Positions 52,948 to 63,204 of a DNA stretch of 64,000 nt are shown here, piece by piece (the stretch's first letter is position 1; every line of letters begins with the position of its first letter). Below the pieces are notes generated by a model. That model had not been told where the DNA came from. It worked only from the letters and a program-made list of their open reading frames with translations, and did no database searches. The DNA is from Timema cristinae. Its lineage: Eukaryota; Arthropoda; Insecta; Phasmatodea; Timematidae. The translations under genes were made by a program, and so were the position numbers. The DNA is taken from assembly GCA_039000515.1 (NCBI GenBank), contig JBCFYV010000935.1, positions 58,476,346 to 58,540,345 of the forward strand. Direction: 5' to 3'.

Positions 52948-53195
52948 TACCCACTTCAGTGGCCGAGTGGTCTAAGGCGTCACTCCAGTGTTAAATTGGC
53001 CTGCTGACAGCGGAGCGCTTGGGGTTCAAATCCTGGTCGGGTCTATTGAGGGTGGTTTTTCCTAAATTGTTTCCCCATCTCCTTACACAAAAATGCTGGT
53101 AGATAACCTCTCAAATGCTTCCTTCCTCGTTACTTCCCAATTAGATTATCATATATGCGTTTAACATGAACAGGTAGTATGACGCGGTGATATCA
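52948..53195 (+). mobile_element. SINE-C copy, full length
   Basis: Head CTTCAGTGGCCGAGTGGTCT is the closest in the window to a true Leu/Ser tRNA 5' half. B-box GGTTCAAATCC, body, module TTAACATGAACAGGTAGTAT then GACGCGGTG. Confidence 0.85.
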
Positions 53196-53674
53196 GTAAT
53201 AAAAAATAACATTTATAGTCAAAATTGTTCTAGTCTTCGAAATGAAACTGCTTTTTAAATGTTGTATTGCCTCTTTAGCCTTTAAAGTTTAAAAATTAAT
53301 CAAAGCACAAGTGGCTAAATTTAGCGTATTAAATTTGAGTTATTTTGTATTTTACCTGCCTACTATTAAACGCAAATAAATGGTACGACAAAATCGTTAG
53401 CTGCATACTCTCTCGTTTAAGTTATTTACAGTTAGTGACAAAATCTTCAAAAATGAGCTAGCTCTAATTTTACCTTGAATAATTTTCTCTCTGATAAATA
53501 AGTATACAGTATTATTTATCACTACCCTCCCCAGATATTCATTTGAAAAAATAGTTCAAGACTTTCCTAAAAAGGTGATTTATAAAGCAATGGCCAAGAG
53601 TTCGTTTTTACTCTGCTCATTAACATGAACCGGCTGCTAGGCCTTGTATCTATGGCCTATAGTTTTTATTACAA
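53196..53674. other. No gene; unassigned sequence
   Basis: Nothing recognised. Confidence 0.3.
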
Positions 53675-53675
53675 G

Positions 53676-53785
53676 AGGGTCATCCTAAAATTACGTAAGG
53701 CTTTTTTACATGATATTAGATCCTCCCTCCCTCCCCTCGCGTAAGCTCCCTCCCACCTCTCTAGCTTACGTAATTTTTAAAGATT
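53676..53785. repeat. MITE-like inverted repeat related to 17603
   Basis: GGGTCATCCTAAAATTACGT shares the end of the 17603-17971 element. TTACGTAAGGC..AGCTTACGTAA forms an inverted pair at 53689-53776. The outer right end is missing. Confidence 0.6.
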
Positions 53786-53847
53786 TGGTAAGTCATGTTA
53801 TTTTAATCGTCTAGTTATTTTTAGTCATGAGGATTGGTAATATCCCA

Positions 53848-54055
53848 CTTTGATGGCCAGATGGTCTAAGGCGTCACTATCGCAATATACTAATCTGCCG
53901 ATGACTGGAAGATCGTGGCTCAATCATTATCGGGTGATATTTCCTAAATATTTCCCCACTCTTTCTCCACGCGAATGCGGGTACACTTCCTCTAAATTGC
54001 AACGTATTCATCCCTAACCCACTCGCGTAATTAGTTCATACCTAAACAGACAGAA
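53848..54055 (+). repeat. SINE-C copy
   Basis: Head CTTTGATGGCCAGATGGTCT, mutated B-box GGCTCAATCA, body with GCGAATGCGGGTACACTTCC. Ends before the 3' module. Confidence 0.75.
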
Positions 54056-54059
54056 TTAA

Positions 54060-54210
54060 TTAAATGTACCATATTTGCTTGGGAGAGTAGAAGGAAACGA
54101 TTGAATAAGATCTCCCCAAAATACCCTCAGCAGGGATTTGAACCCCTCGATAGAAGCGTCTAGCTGGCTGGGAGAGTAGTCAGTCTCTTAATACGCACAA
54201 GCTTCTGTCT
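54060..54210 (-). repeat. SINE-C/B fragment in reverse
   Basis: GTACCATATTTGCTTGGGAG..CCCTCAGCAGGGATTTGAAC; body plus B-box only. Confidence 0.55.
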
Positions 54211-54522
54211 CGATCAGTTTGGTTTAACAAGGTATGTAGTGTATTAGTTTTTGTTTATCTACCAGATGTTGAAGAAACTGGTCATCGTGAGAAAGTGATC
54301 AAGGTGTCTCCGTTATCGCGTTCCCACGGATTGCTCGTAACACTGTAAAGGTGATAAGATGTCAATTTGTTTGGGGGTTGGGGACAGAAGAGGTGTCGGA
54401 TCGCTTTTTGATAAGCGCGCTTTAACTTGAATCTCTCTAAACAGAAATAGATACCATTGGTTCTCATTATTTCTACTCTCGGTTACAGCTGCCACCTAAG
54501 CTGACAATAATTATCCCAAAGC
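54211..54522. other. No gene; unassigned sequence
   Basis: Nothing recognised. Confidence 0.3.
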
Positions 54523-54524
54523 AG

Positions 54525-54752
54525 CTATAACCTGCACAGTTGGTCGCATGATTTAAGATGTCTCTCTCCCAATGGACTGGAGGTAGGAGTAGGGGGTCTC
54601 GAATCCCGGTCGGTTGGTTATATGTTTTTCCACACTACGCGAATGCGGGTACACTTAATCTAAATTCATACTTCGTCATTCTTAACACATTAGAGTAATT
54701 AGTATATATGCGTATAACCAGAAAGGATAGTAAGAAGCGGTAATACTTTTTT
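54525..54752 (+). repeat. SINE-C copy, diverged head
   Basis: CAGTTGGTCGCATGATTTAA, B-box TCGAATCCCGG, body, module ATAACCAGAAAGGATAGTAA. Confidence 0.75.
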
Positions 54753-55158
54753 TTTTAAAACCCATCTAATCCCCCTGGTATAAACTTACTCGGACACAAA
54801 AGAATGCCGTTATAAATAGGTTGCATTTTTAAACAAAACATTTACTTCAAAGCGTAGATCTAGGGCGCGACTAATCGCTTAGTGAAGTGCGCCAATGTTT
54901 TTATGTTTTTTTTTTTCATAGACAAATATTCATCTTAGTGGGCCCAGTAGACATGAAAGATGCAAAGAAATTTGTTTATTGAAGATTAGAAAAGTATTTT
55001 TATGTAGATTTTATTACTCTCAGTTTAAATACATGTAAATATTTTTTTTTCAAGCTTATAATTAACCCTGGTATCTAGATTCTAGAAAAGACTTCTAATT
55101 GAGACCAACCGGCGGCTTGGAGGAACCGAACCGACGCGACGCATCCATACTTAAAACC
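54753..55158. other. No gene; unassigned sequence
   Basis: Nothing recognised. Confidence 0.3.
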
Positions 55159-55159
55159 T

Positions 55160-55640
55160 ACCATTTCCAATAATCGATCATTCGTCTATTCCTAACCAAT
55201 TCCAATAATCGATCATTCGTCTATTCTACCATTTCCAATAATCATCATTCGTCTATTCCTACCAATTTTAATAATCGATCATTGTCTATTCTACCAATTT
55301 CTAATAATCGATCATTCGTCTATTCCTACCAATTTCTAATAATCGATCATTCGTGTATTCCTACCCATTTCCAATAATCGATCATTCGTCTATTCCTAAC
55401 CAATTCCAATAATCGATCATTCGTCTAGTCCTACCCATTTCCAATAATCGATCATTCGTCTATTCCTAACCAATTCCAATAATCGATCATTCGTCTATTC
55501 CTAACCAATTCCAATAATCGATCATTCGTCTATTCCTAACCAATTCCAATAATCGATCATTCGTCTATTCCTAACCAATTCCAATAATCGATCATTCGTC
55601 TATTCCTACACATTTCCAATAATCGATTATTCATCTATTG
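55160..55640 (+). repeat. 35-bp minisatellite, 14 units
   Basis: Unit CCAATTCCAATAATCGATCA then TTCGTCTATTCCTAA. The last five regular units are almost identical. Earlier units differ by single substitutions and small deletions, and CCATTTCC and CCAATTCC variants alternate. Every unit holds an ATCGAT palindrome except the third and the edge units. Confidence 0.96.
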
Positions 55641-56194
55641 GATTAGTTTATCTCCATTTCGTGCACATTTTTTCCCAAGCACTGACGACGTAGACTATGT
55701 CATATTTATAATTCTTTTTTAAAACTTTTAACAGAAAGCATTCCAGCTAACGAGTGTGCATATATAAACACTGGGGGAATACCAATTCTGTTGGCCTGGA
55801 AACTTGAGGAAAAAAATTCTGGAATTTCAAAATATACTTTTTTTAAATAAAGAGAGAGAGAGAACCTTTTATCTCATAACGTTACACTTTTAACACTCAA
55901 GGAAATTTTAATAAAGTTGTTGATCTTTGCTTACACTTATTTCTACTATGAATAGTGCGTGGTGTTCGGAAGGTCTTGTGGGCTTCGCCGCTGTATATAT
56001 AAAAACATCCTTGAGGTATTTCTGTAATCGGCAGAATTTTCGGCCACTCCATAGACTCATACACTTAATATTTATGCACGTGAAAGCCGAAAACATAACA
56101 TTCCTTACATAGTGGTACCTTCACGGCGCGAGAAATAGAATAGAATTGATTTGCCTAGTATTTTGTATAGATACGAATTTTTTTCGAAATCTGT
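55641..56194. other. No gene; unassigned sequence
   Basis: Nothing recognised; the opposed short frames near 55908-56112 are chance. Confidence 0.3.
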
Positions 56195-57230
56195 GGTCTA
56201 GTCTGTGACGTCACATGTTAGTGAATTTACGTTATATTTAACGAGTTTTAAAAAATCAAAACATTGAAACAAAAACCATAAATTCATAAATCATTCTAAA
56301 AATAATCAATCGTACAATTGTCACAAAATTATTATTCTTGAAATAGTTTTTTTTTGTAAACTTTTTTTTTAAAATATAAATATACAACTTAAGCTATTTG
56401 TCTTGATCATGAAAATGTTCTGTGGGAATCTTCGTGGCAGCAAAAGTCTATCTAGAATAGTAAACAAGAAAAGGGGTGATTTAAAAAAGTAATTCAACTT
56501 TTTCGAGGAGCAAATAATATCGCGTGTGTGTAAACTCGTCAAAGGAAAAGGGGGGAAATATCAGTAGATAAACAAGAGGCCGTGCAGGATGAACTGATCA
56601 TTTTCTTTCCTCACGTTCTATTTTGTACATTGGTGTCTTTAAGTTTTGATAGCGCCTAAGATTGCTTAGGTGCGTCAAGTTAAGATGAAACTAGGGATGT
56701 GGTATCGAGAGATAAGTATCGATACTGTACTCATTAAAAGTATCGTTATCGTACTAGTATCGAAAGCAAAGTATCGATAACAGTGAGTATGGTATCGAAA
56801 CTAATAAATTGTTTCGCTTCTGAGTTGACTACAAAATATTATTATTTAGTTTAGTTTGTACCAATGATAAAGGGGCAGTAGACTCTACTCGCCACGTCAT
56901 GTATCAGTATGTATTGTTAAACAAAGATGAAAGAACAGCTATGATTATGATTAGCCTAAAAGAGATTGAATTCTTGAGTTGTTTCTTGCTTGCATGCAGA
57001 AAATGAATGAAGATTGAGAAATTGTGTAATTTGTTCTTCCTCTACAGTCCAACCTATTAAACATTTAATCTCTGCATGAGCCATCAGTGAAGATAGCAAA
57101 CATTTTTGTTTCTTTCAGATACCGGAGTGCGAGTACTAATATTAGTAAAGTATCGATACTTTTTTCACATCCCTAGATGAAACCCGCTTCGCAAAATAAC
57201 TTCGATATCTCCAAGTAGGAAACGTCGTTA
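56195..57230 (+). repeat. Repeat H copy 2, split by a hAT-like element
   Basis: 56195-56691 and 57184-57230 belong together. Copy 1 continues without interruption across the matching position after GTCAAGTTAA. Confidence 0.6.
56692..57175. mobile_element. hAT-like MITE with 8-bp TSD and TATCGATA motifs
   Basis: A 484-bp element with ends TAGGGATGTG and CACATCCCTA. A perfect 8-bp duplication GATGAAAC lies at 56684-56691 and 57176-57183. Eight-base duplications and short TAGGG/CAGGG ends define the hAT superfamily. Three TATCGATA octamers (56717-56724, 56772-56779, 57151-57158) and several GTATCG words cluster near both ends. No transposase. Confidence 0.93.
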
Positions 57231-57603
57231 AACTATTTGTTTTACCTTTTCTATCGGATTGGTTAAGGGGGGGGGTGGGGTTGGTGCTTGTTGACCTTCA
57301 GACTGAGTCATAATAGGGTATATTTTATGTGTCAGTCATCATTCCAATACACAATGCGCTCTAACTAGAAGGATTGTTCTCCAAACTACACGCATAAAAC
57401 TAGCTCCCATTCTTAATAAGCCCTGTAAAAGTTAAATATTATTTTTTTAACTTTGTTGAAATAAATGAGTCATTTTGACGGATCTGCCATTGTTTTCGCT
57501 CCACAGATATACTTTGTTATGATTACATACAGTTTAGGCTTAGAAACTTTTTTTTTATCGCCGTTTCTTACTAAGTGTTCAATTTATACGTATATGTTCT
57601 AAG
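57231..57603. other. No gene; unassigned sequence
   Basis: G-run at 57267-57280; nothing recognised. Confidence 0.3.
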
Positions 57604-58241
57604 TCATAGTGGTTACAGACAGGGAAATGTCAGGGAATTTAATTAAAATAAAGAAAAGTCAGAGAATTTAAATAATTGTCGATTCTGACTTAAACATTAA
57701 AAAAAAAATTTTAGCACCGCGTTTTACTACCCGTTCGGGTTATACGCTTTAAGTACTAATTACGTTAATGGATTTAGGAAATGGGAAGGTTGAAATAAAG
57801 GAAGTGAACCCGCATTTGCATGGAGGGAGAGTGGAAAACCATTTAGGGAAAACCACCCCCAGTTCACCCGACCGAGATTCGAACCTTGATCTCCCCGTCC
57901 TCAGCAGTCGAGTTCAACACACAAGCGCGTTAGCCAACTACGCCACCGAGGCGGGTAACATTTAAAAAAAAAGTGATGGATTTGTTTTCTCGATATCAAC
58001 AAAAATGTGTTGCCGTGATCTATTCCAAGATGATATGGTTTGTTAGACAAACAAGAACTTTAAGAATGTTAATGTTTGTGTTTAGATTTTTCGAAAACAT
58101 GTTATTAATATAATAAACGAAACAATTTTCAGCCATCAAGAAACGCTGTTAAAGGACAAGGCTTGGATTTTTTTTAACGTTGTCTAGAAAACCTGTAAAA
58201 AATCAGGGTAATTTTAAAATAAAAGTCTTGTAGCCATCCTG
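57604..58241 (+). mobile_element. Element P, copy 3, carrying a SINE-B
   Basis: Start CATAGTGGTTACAGACAGGG and end CTTGTAGCCATCCTGTAATT. The shared interior is interrupted by the SINE-B at 57709-57956. Without it the element would be about 375-390 bp. Confidence 0.65.
57709..57956 (-). mobile_element. SINE-B copy with imperfect TSD
   Basis: Module, body and head (..TTAGCCAACTACGCCACCGAGGCGGG) in reverse. AACATTAAAAAAAAAA before and AACATTTAAAAAAAAA after, a long A-rich duplication typical of LINE endonuclease sites. Confidence 0.92.
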
Positions 58242-58710
58242 TAATTACGCTGATTAGCTACGTCTGAGGAAAGTTGAATAGCATTTCGAGGAAGTGACCC
58301 GCGTTATTTTCCAATTTGGTAAATATTTCAAAATTAGTTTTGTTTTTGGCAGACGTCTTAGCAAAACTAGTTTTGTTTAAATTCTTACCAAAATATTTTA
58401 TTTTGAATTGTATTGACCTTTTACTTAAGTTTCGTCTTTGGTTAGTTAAAATGCATTTTATGATTTGGATTTACATTACATTGTTGTATGTTCGTGTATG
58501 CAACTGTTCTCAAAGATAAAATTCAATCATACTGACTACTGCGTGAAGATTAACAGAAAAATCTTATGTTAAAACAAAAATACATAATTTTGAGACTTCA
58601 ATTTATATTATATTTATTGTTATAAATAAACTTTAATAAAGATTCTAGTTTCCTTGAATTTCTAAGAGTAGCCTGTAAAACTATCGCTTGTTTTTAGAAA
58701 TTGAAAACTG
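58242..58710. other. No gene; unassigned sequence
   Basis: A 67-codon plus frame at 58316 is AT-driven and featureless. Confidence 0.3.
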
Positions 58711-58711
58711 A

Positions 58712-58800
58712 TACCTGAATACGAGAATCGAACCCTGGGCCTTTGGCTTAGTACGCCAATGCTCTTACCACTGCGTTATCCAACCATTCTTCACCCATAT
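58712..58800 (-). repeat. SINE-F tRNA-like head
   Basis: In reverse: GGATAACGCAGTGGTAAGAG (A-box), ..GCCCAGGGTTCGATTCTCGT (B-box). D- and T-arms can form but the acceptor ends do not pair, so it is classed as SINE-derived. Confidence 0.55.
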
Positions 58801-58884
58801 TTTAAGACAGGCTTGTGCATGGCGATAGCGCTGTGACCTTGGACAGTTCTGTGTGTCTCACTTGTTTTGGAACCCGGACCGGCG

Positions 58885-58909
58885 TTTTTTTTTTTTTTTT
58901 TTTTTTTTT
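58885..58909. repeat. T25 homopolymer
   Basis: Uninterrupted run of 25 T. Confidence 0.97.
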
Positions 58910-58940
58910 ACTGTTGATTATCCGAATATTGCGAGAACTA

Positions 58941-59803
58941 GAGTATCGATTATCCGGCCCGGTCTTTGTGTTAACAAGTGTGTTTTAAAATAAACCTGTA
59001 CTCATCAGCTATAAAACATTTACCGAATTTATAATGTAATCCATTTAACGTTATATTTTCACTTGATCTTGCTTTTGTAGCCGATGTTCCATTTACAAAA
59101 TAAACATACTGTATATTAATAGCGTTCATCATCGCAGGCCCAACTCAGCTGTTTCGCGCGAGCTATGGAAGTAGAAGGGAAAAGAAAACCCCTACGATAT
59201 GCCAAAAAAATGTGTGCAGTACATTCGTATTTGAATTATTACTTGGCATTTTCCGCGGTGATGATGGGGGACAAAGCGATAAAGTTTCTTGTAAATAACA
59301 ACAGAATGTCCCTGTTATGGAGAATGAATATTTGTGCACAATGCTTAGTTGTGAAGCCATTCTAAAATGGTCAAACACGCCCTTTTCAATTGAGTTTTTA
59401 TCCAATTATAGTTTAATATTTCAACAATGTTCTGTATTAGGAACTTCTATTAAATTAACTTTTATCTCTATTAACGTTTAATCAGAAATGATCCACGTGC
59501 AATAGTGCCCGTGTAAATTCACGATTTCTAGTTGACATCGCAGAGTTGATGGACATAGGATGCACGCTCTTAAAGATTTTTTTTTTAAATCATGTTTTAA
59601 TTATTACTGTCCCCTACAGTAAGTAACTGTATTCCTATTTTACATTGCAATCACAAAATAGGAAGATTTAATTGAAACAAAGTTAAATGTTTTCACTTTT
59701 TTTTTTAATAGACAAACCTGTACTGAAATTTATTTACACCCGGATTCCATATTATTCGGCCTACAATGCCGCCACTTTAGGCTGGATCGGATAATCGCGA
59801 CTC
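58941..59803. mobile_element. Second TA-flanked element with GATTATCCG ends
   Basis: GAGTATCGATTATCCGGCCC at the left is mirrored by GGATCGGATAATCGCGACTC at the right. TA flanks both sides (58939-58940, 59804-59805). The GATTATCCG word is common in Tigger/pogo ends, so a Tc1-mariner origin is likely. 863 bp, of which 59121-59570 is a nested J element. No transposase. Confidence 0.65.
59121..59570 (-). mobile_element. Element J, copy 4
   Basis: Starts AGCGTTCATCATCGCAGGCC and ends AGGATGCACGCTCT. Inverted relative to copy 1, lacking the long-form insert. Confidence 0.75.
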
Positions 59804-59854
59804 TAGTGTATAATCTGCCGAGGGGTGCAAAAAATGCACACGTTAGCAGATTAT

Positions 59855-59990
59855 TTTTACTGGAATTTATATTTTCCTTCTCCCTGTTTGTTCTCAACCC
59901 TCAACTAGTAGTGTTATAAGCCCACTTTGTTTCTGGTTTTAATGAACCTTCTGCTCGATATTCTAGCGTCAAAAAAGTCAGAACAAGGAT
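59855..59990 (+). repeat. Repeat G, copy 4 (3' part)
   Basis: GGAATTTATATTTTCCTTCT..AAGCCCACTTTGTTTCTGGT..ATTCTAGCGTC matches 3510-3640. Confidence 0.55.
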
Positions 59991-60553
59991 TGAAATAAAA
60001 ACATGTATAAAATGTATTGACTCTTTATTATGCCTTCCTCCCTCTTGTAACCTTGTGTATGAAACATCAAATAAAAACCTCGGGAAAATAACTGTTGCAA
60101 ATGATGTACTAATAATATATTATAATACTAACAATAAAAAAAGTCAGCTTATTGTTTGAATGCGTGCAGCACAGTGTTTGCATGTTGAAGGTCGCGCATG
60201 CGCATGAAGCACGTCTTGTGCCTTGGGATAGTACATTGTCTCTAGGTAGTGGAACAAAACTACTTGTTTTTAATTTCGAAGGACGCCAAGACCATTTAAC
60301 AAACAAAATAACTATCTTGGCTTTCATAATTTGTCATGGAAACTATTTTGAAATGGAGAACCATCCCCAAGAGGCCGGAGTAATAGCCGTTAATAGTTCA
60401 GGAAGACCCCGCTGTGGTCGAAAGCGCTAGCCATACAAATTATATGTTTATATTTTAATGTATTTGTGTGTGAATGTTCCTGCGGTGCTTGGTTCGAATA
60501 TAAAACTTTATCACAAGGAGGATGAAAAACTATCTTTTGTGCAGACTGATAGG
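59991..60553. other. No gene; unassigned sequence
   Basis: Opposed frames of 72 and 92 codons overlap at 60109-60430; neither shows a domain or splice context. Confidence 0.35.
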
Positions 60554-60554
60554 C

Positions 60555-60765
60555 TAATTGTCAGGTTTGTCTAATATGGTTTGCCTCTGATGGGAGAGGT
60601 CGAAGTTTGAATTCCAGCCTGGTATACCTAGGTCTCTCCCCTGAATTTACCCTTTCCCTCCACGCGAATGTTGCAACGATTTCTCTCAATTATATCGTTT
60701 ATTTTCCTAACGATATAATCAATTAAAGTGTGTCTAGCCCGAACGGGTAGGATTGTGATGAATTA
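60555..60765 (+). repeat. SINE-C copy, strongly decayed
   Basis: GTCTAATATGG..GAGGTCGAAGTTTGAATTCC, body CCCTTTCCCTCCACGCGAAT, module TAGCCCGAACGGGTAGGATT. Confidence 0.6.
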
Positions 60766-60851
60766 AAAATACAAAGTTTTCTTCCATTCGTTGCCCATGA
60801 GTAACAGTAGTTAAAACAATTTGACTCATTTTCCGAACTAGCACTACTGTA

Positions 60852-61007
60852 CAAGTAGTCCCATGGCTTCTTTGGTGCTGACCGTCAGCTAAAAGCTTTG
60901 AAAAGTTACCAGACTAAATTATATATCCCTACGCTGAACCATATGATCTGCAAAAACATGTGTTTATCAGCTGTCAGTCAGCACCAAAGAAGCCATGGGG
61001 GCTACTG
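60852..61007 (-). mobile_element. MITE-M copy 8, internal deletion
   Basis: 156 bp; retains both ends (CAAGTAGTCCCATGGC.., ..GCCATGGGGGCTACTG) and the CCATATGATCTGCAAAAACA segment but has lost the central palindrome. TA at 60850-60851 and 61008-61009. Confidence 0.88.
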
Positions 61008-61240
61008 TACTTAACATTAGTGCACAAATGTGTTTTTTTCATACAAAATAAAATAAATGGTAAGACAAAGCCCGTGCATATTTTCTCATCTCTCTCTCCC
61101 TTTGATATGAAATTCAGACTCAATATCGACCTATTTTATGGGTATAAATCGACAAATGAGAGACTTTTATAGAAATTTGTTGACAGGTGTGCCACTGATA
61201 TTAAAATTTCAATTTTTACTGGAAGTCAATAAGGTCCCTC
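61008..61240. other. No gene; unassigned sequence
   Basis: Nothing recognised. Confidence 0.3.
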
Positions 61241-61244
61241 CCCT

Positions 61245-61505
61245 CCTTCGAACTTATCTCGGGAACCGCTGGAGCTATGAAGCCCATTTTTGAAATGGTG
61301 AGGTGGGGGGTACCCTTTATGAGATCTTACCCGAAAATAACTCTCTCCAAACCCCTCTTCCATCCCAGACGAAACTCTGGAACCGCTGGAGATATGTGAC
61401 CCATCTTTGTTGGGGGGGGGGGTGTTACGCTTTGAGATATATTCTGAAAAAATACCCCTACCAACTCCCACCCTGCCAGATGCATCTCCGGAACGTTTCT
61501 TTAAA
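61245..61505 (+). repeat. Tandem duplication, ~121-bp unit
   Basis: TCGGGAACCGCTGGAGCTAT..CCCATTTTT at 61258 is repeated as TCTGGAACCGCTGGAGATAT..CCCATCTTT at 61376. A third partial unit (TCTCCGGAACGTTTC) begins at 61487. G-runs lie in equivalent positions. Frames of 78 and 94 codons across it are by-products. Confidence 0.8.
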
Positions 61506-61665
61506 ACCAAAATCTACGTCTCTGTGTTTTTTTTATTGATTTGAGAAAAATAATCAGTAAACTACCCTTAATTTTAAAGATAAAATTAAAATCAAGAAAT
61601 CAAAATAGAAATAAGAATCATGTTTAAAATAGCGTGTATCACAGAAATAAAAATAAAAATCATGT
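61506..61665. other. No gene; unassigned sequence
   Basis: Nothing recognised. Confidence 0.3.
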
Positions 61666-61667
61666 TT

Positions 61668-61925
61668 GATCGTGCATCACATTCCAATCATTTTTGTGAT
61701 ACAGTCGGCTAGAAATAAAGAATTTACAGGGGGATAATTTCTGACTAAACATTAATGGAGATAAAGAGATAATATAAGCTCCTAATACTGAACTTTGTTG
61801 GGATATTAAATGATATTTGGATAAAAACTGCATTGAAAAGAGCGTTTTTGACTATTTTAGAATGGCTTCACAGCTAAGCACTACACAAATCTCCGTTTAT
61901 TCATAATAGGGACATTCTGTAGTTA

Positions 61926-61960
<35 letters not shown>

Positions 61961-62295
61961 GCACCGCGTCTTACTACCCGTTCGGGTTATACGCACTTAC
62001 GCTAATGTGTAATGGTAGGGTGATTGTGAGATGAAATGAAGGACCTACAGTTTAACGTGGAATCCGAACCACGGTGGTGACCTGGCATTCCACACATTCA
62101 CAAGATGTCTTGTCAGAGGTGTAGGAAGGGTTTGGAAATCAGATAAATCTGTGCCGGGACCGAGGATTGAACCCCGGCCGCCAGCACAGAAGTCTGACAC
62201 CTTACCCCTAGACCACCAGGTCACCCAACTGTAGTTATTAACAAGAAACTTATCGCTTTGTCCCCATCGTCACCGAGGAAAATGATGAACGCTCT
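61668..62295 (+). mobile_element. Element J, copy 3, carrying a SINE-A
   Basis: ATCGTGCATCACATTCC at the left and ATGATGAACGCTCTTAA at the right are the TIRs. The SINE sits at 61928-62228. The J sequence right of the SINE is shortened between GTCACCGAGGAAAAT and the end. Confidence 0.8.
61928..62228 (-). mobile_element. SINE-A copy with 11-bp TSD in element J
   Basis: (AAT)n tail at the left, full body, head at the right (..TAGACCACCAGGTCACC). CTGTAGTTATT is duplicated at 61917-61927 and 62229-62239, and the empty site is visible in J copy 1 (ACTGTAGTTATTTACAA). Confidence 0.96.
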
Positions 62296-62943
62296 TAATG
62301 TGTTCTTGTTATTTATTGCTAATTTTATTTTAAATTAGTCCATACTTTTTTTTATTTTTTTTTTAATTTATGGCGAACATACAAAGTATGAAAGAGAAGT
62401 TAGTCTGTATAACATCCCACAGGGGTTTTTTTTTTTTTTTGTGACATAGGCGTTTTCCATGTGTGGCAGATGTGTGTAAGTGACGTAGAGTAATGTGGGT
62501 TATTGTGACGGCCTTGAAGCACCGGAAGTAAAGCAATGCCTGCTTGCAACAAGTATTTTTGTGTTCACTCGATGGAACTGCACCTCCCCTCCCTCTTTCC
62601 CCACCCTCTTCTCCTCTTGTCCCTTGACAATTTAACAATACTTCCCTCATAACATGTTACATAAGTAACCACTCAGTAGGTTAATTAAGCTTAATGAATC
62701 ATCATTGAATCTGAAAGGAAGGGTTGTAGGATTTCGACCTTCCATTTGCTTTTTAAAAAAACAAACCAAATTGACTTCTGAAAACACTTTTGTTGAACTT
62801 CTGTACTATGTCAAGTGGCGACATGACTGACAGTTTCGTAATAGGTCTTATAAAGTTTTATTTATGCCTTTTTATAAATCATAAATAAAAATATTTTGCA
62901 TCGCTGACGACGTGGATCCGATAAATATCTTAACTAGTCAATT
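62296..62943. other. No gene; unassigned sequence
   Basis: T-runs at 62345-62365 and 62427-62440. The minus frame 62363-62650 is low-complexity (GEEGGERGRGG) and unconvincing. Confidence 0.3.
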
Positions 62944-62944
62944 T

Positions 62945-63085
62945 TATCAGTGGTGGGAAAGTCGCAGAGGATGGTTTTTCTCAAATAGTTTTTCGTTCTC
63001 CTCCACACGTGCGGGTAAATTTTTACACCACCCCGTTTGCAAAGTTATAATACGTAAAGGTCAAACGGGTAGTAAGATGGGTTGT
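62945..63085 (+). repeat. SINE-C 3' half
   Basis: GAGGATGGTTTTTCTCAAAT, body CTCCTCCACACGTGCGGGTA, module GTCAAACGGGTAGTAAGATG. Confidence 0.65.
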
Positions 63086-63204
63086 GGGGATAAACATTTG
63101 TTTACACGTGAAGCTTATAAAATAGATATTGTTGTACATCTCCAATTATGTTTTCAAAAGGAATCGATGAAGCCTTTAGGGTGCTGGTGTCCCGGGGCTC
63201 CAAA

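Noticed and set aside
52948..53040. Functional Leu/Ser tRNA gene
   Set aside because: The head resembles a tRNA, but anticodon and acceptor stems do not close and a SINE-C body follows directly.
58712..58800. Functional tRNA gene on the minus strand
   Set aside because: A and B boxes are present but the acceptor stem does not pair and no 3' end structure follows.
60152..60430. 92-codon plus frame as a small gene
   Set aside because: Overlaps an opposing frame of similar length, no domain, no splice sites, no repeat-independent support.
62363..62650. 95-codon minus frame rich in G, E and R
   Set aside because: Arises from a purine-rich tract and poly-A; low-complexity composition only.
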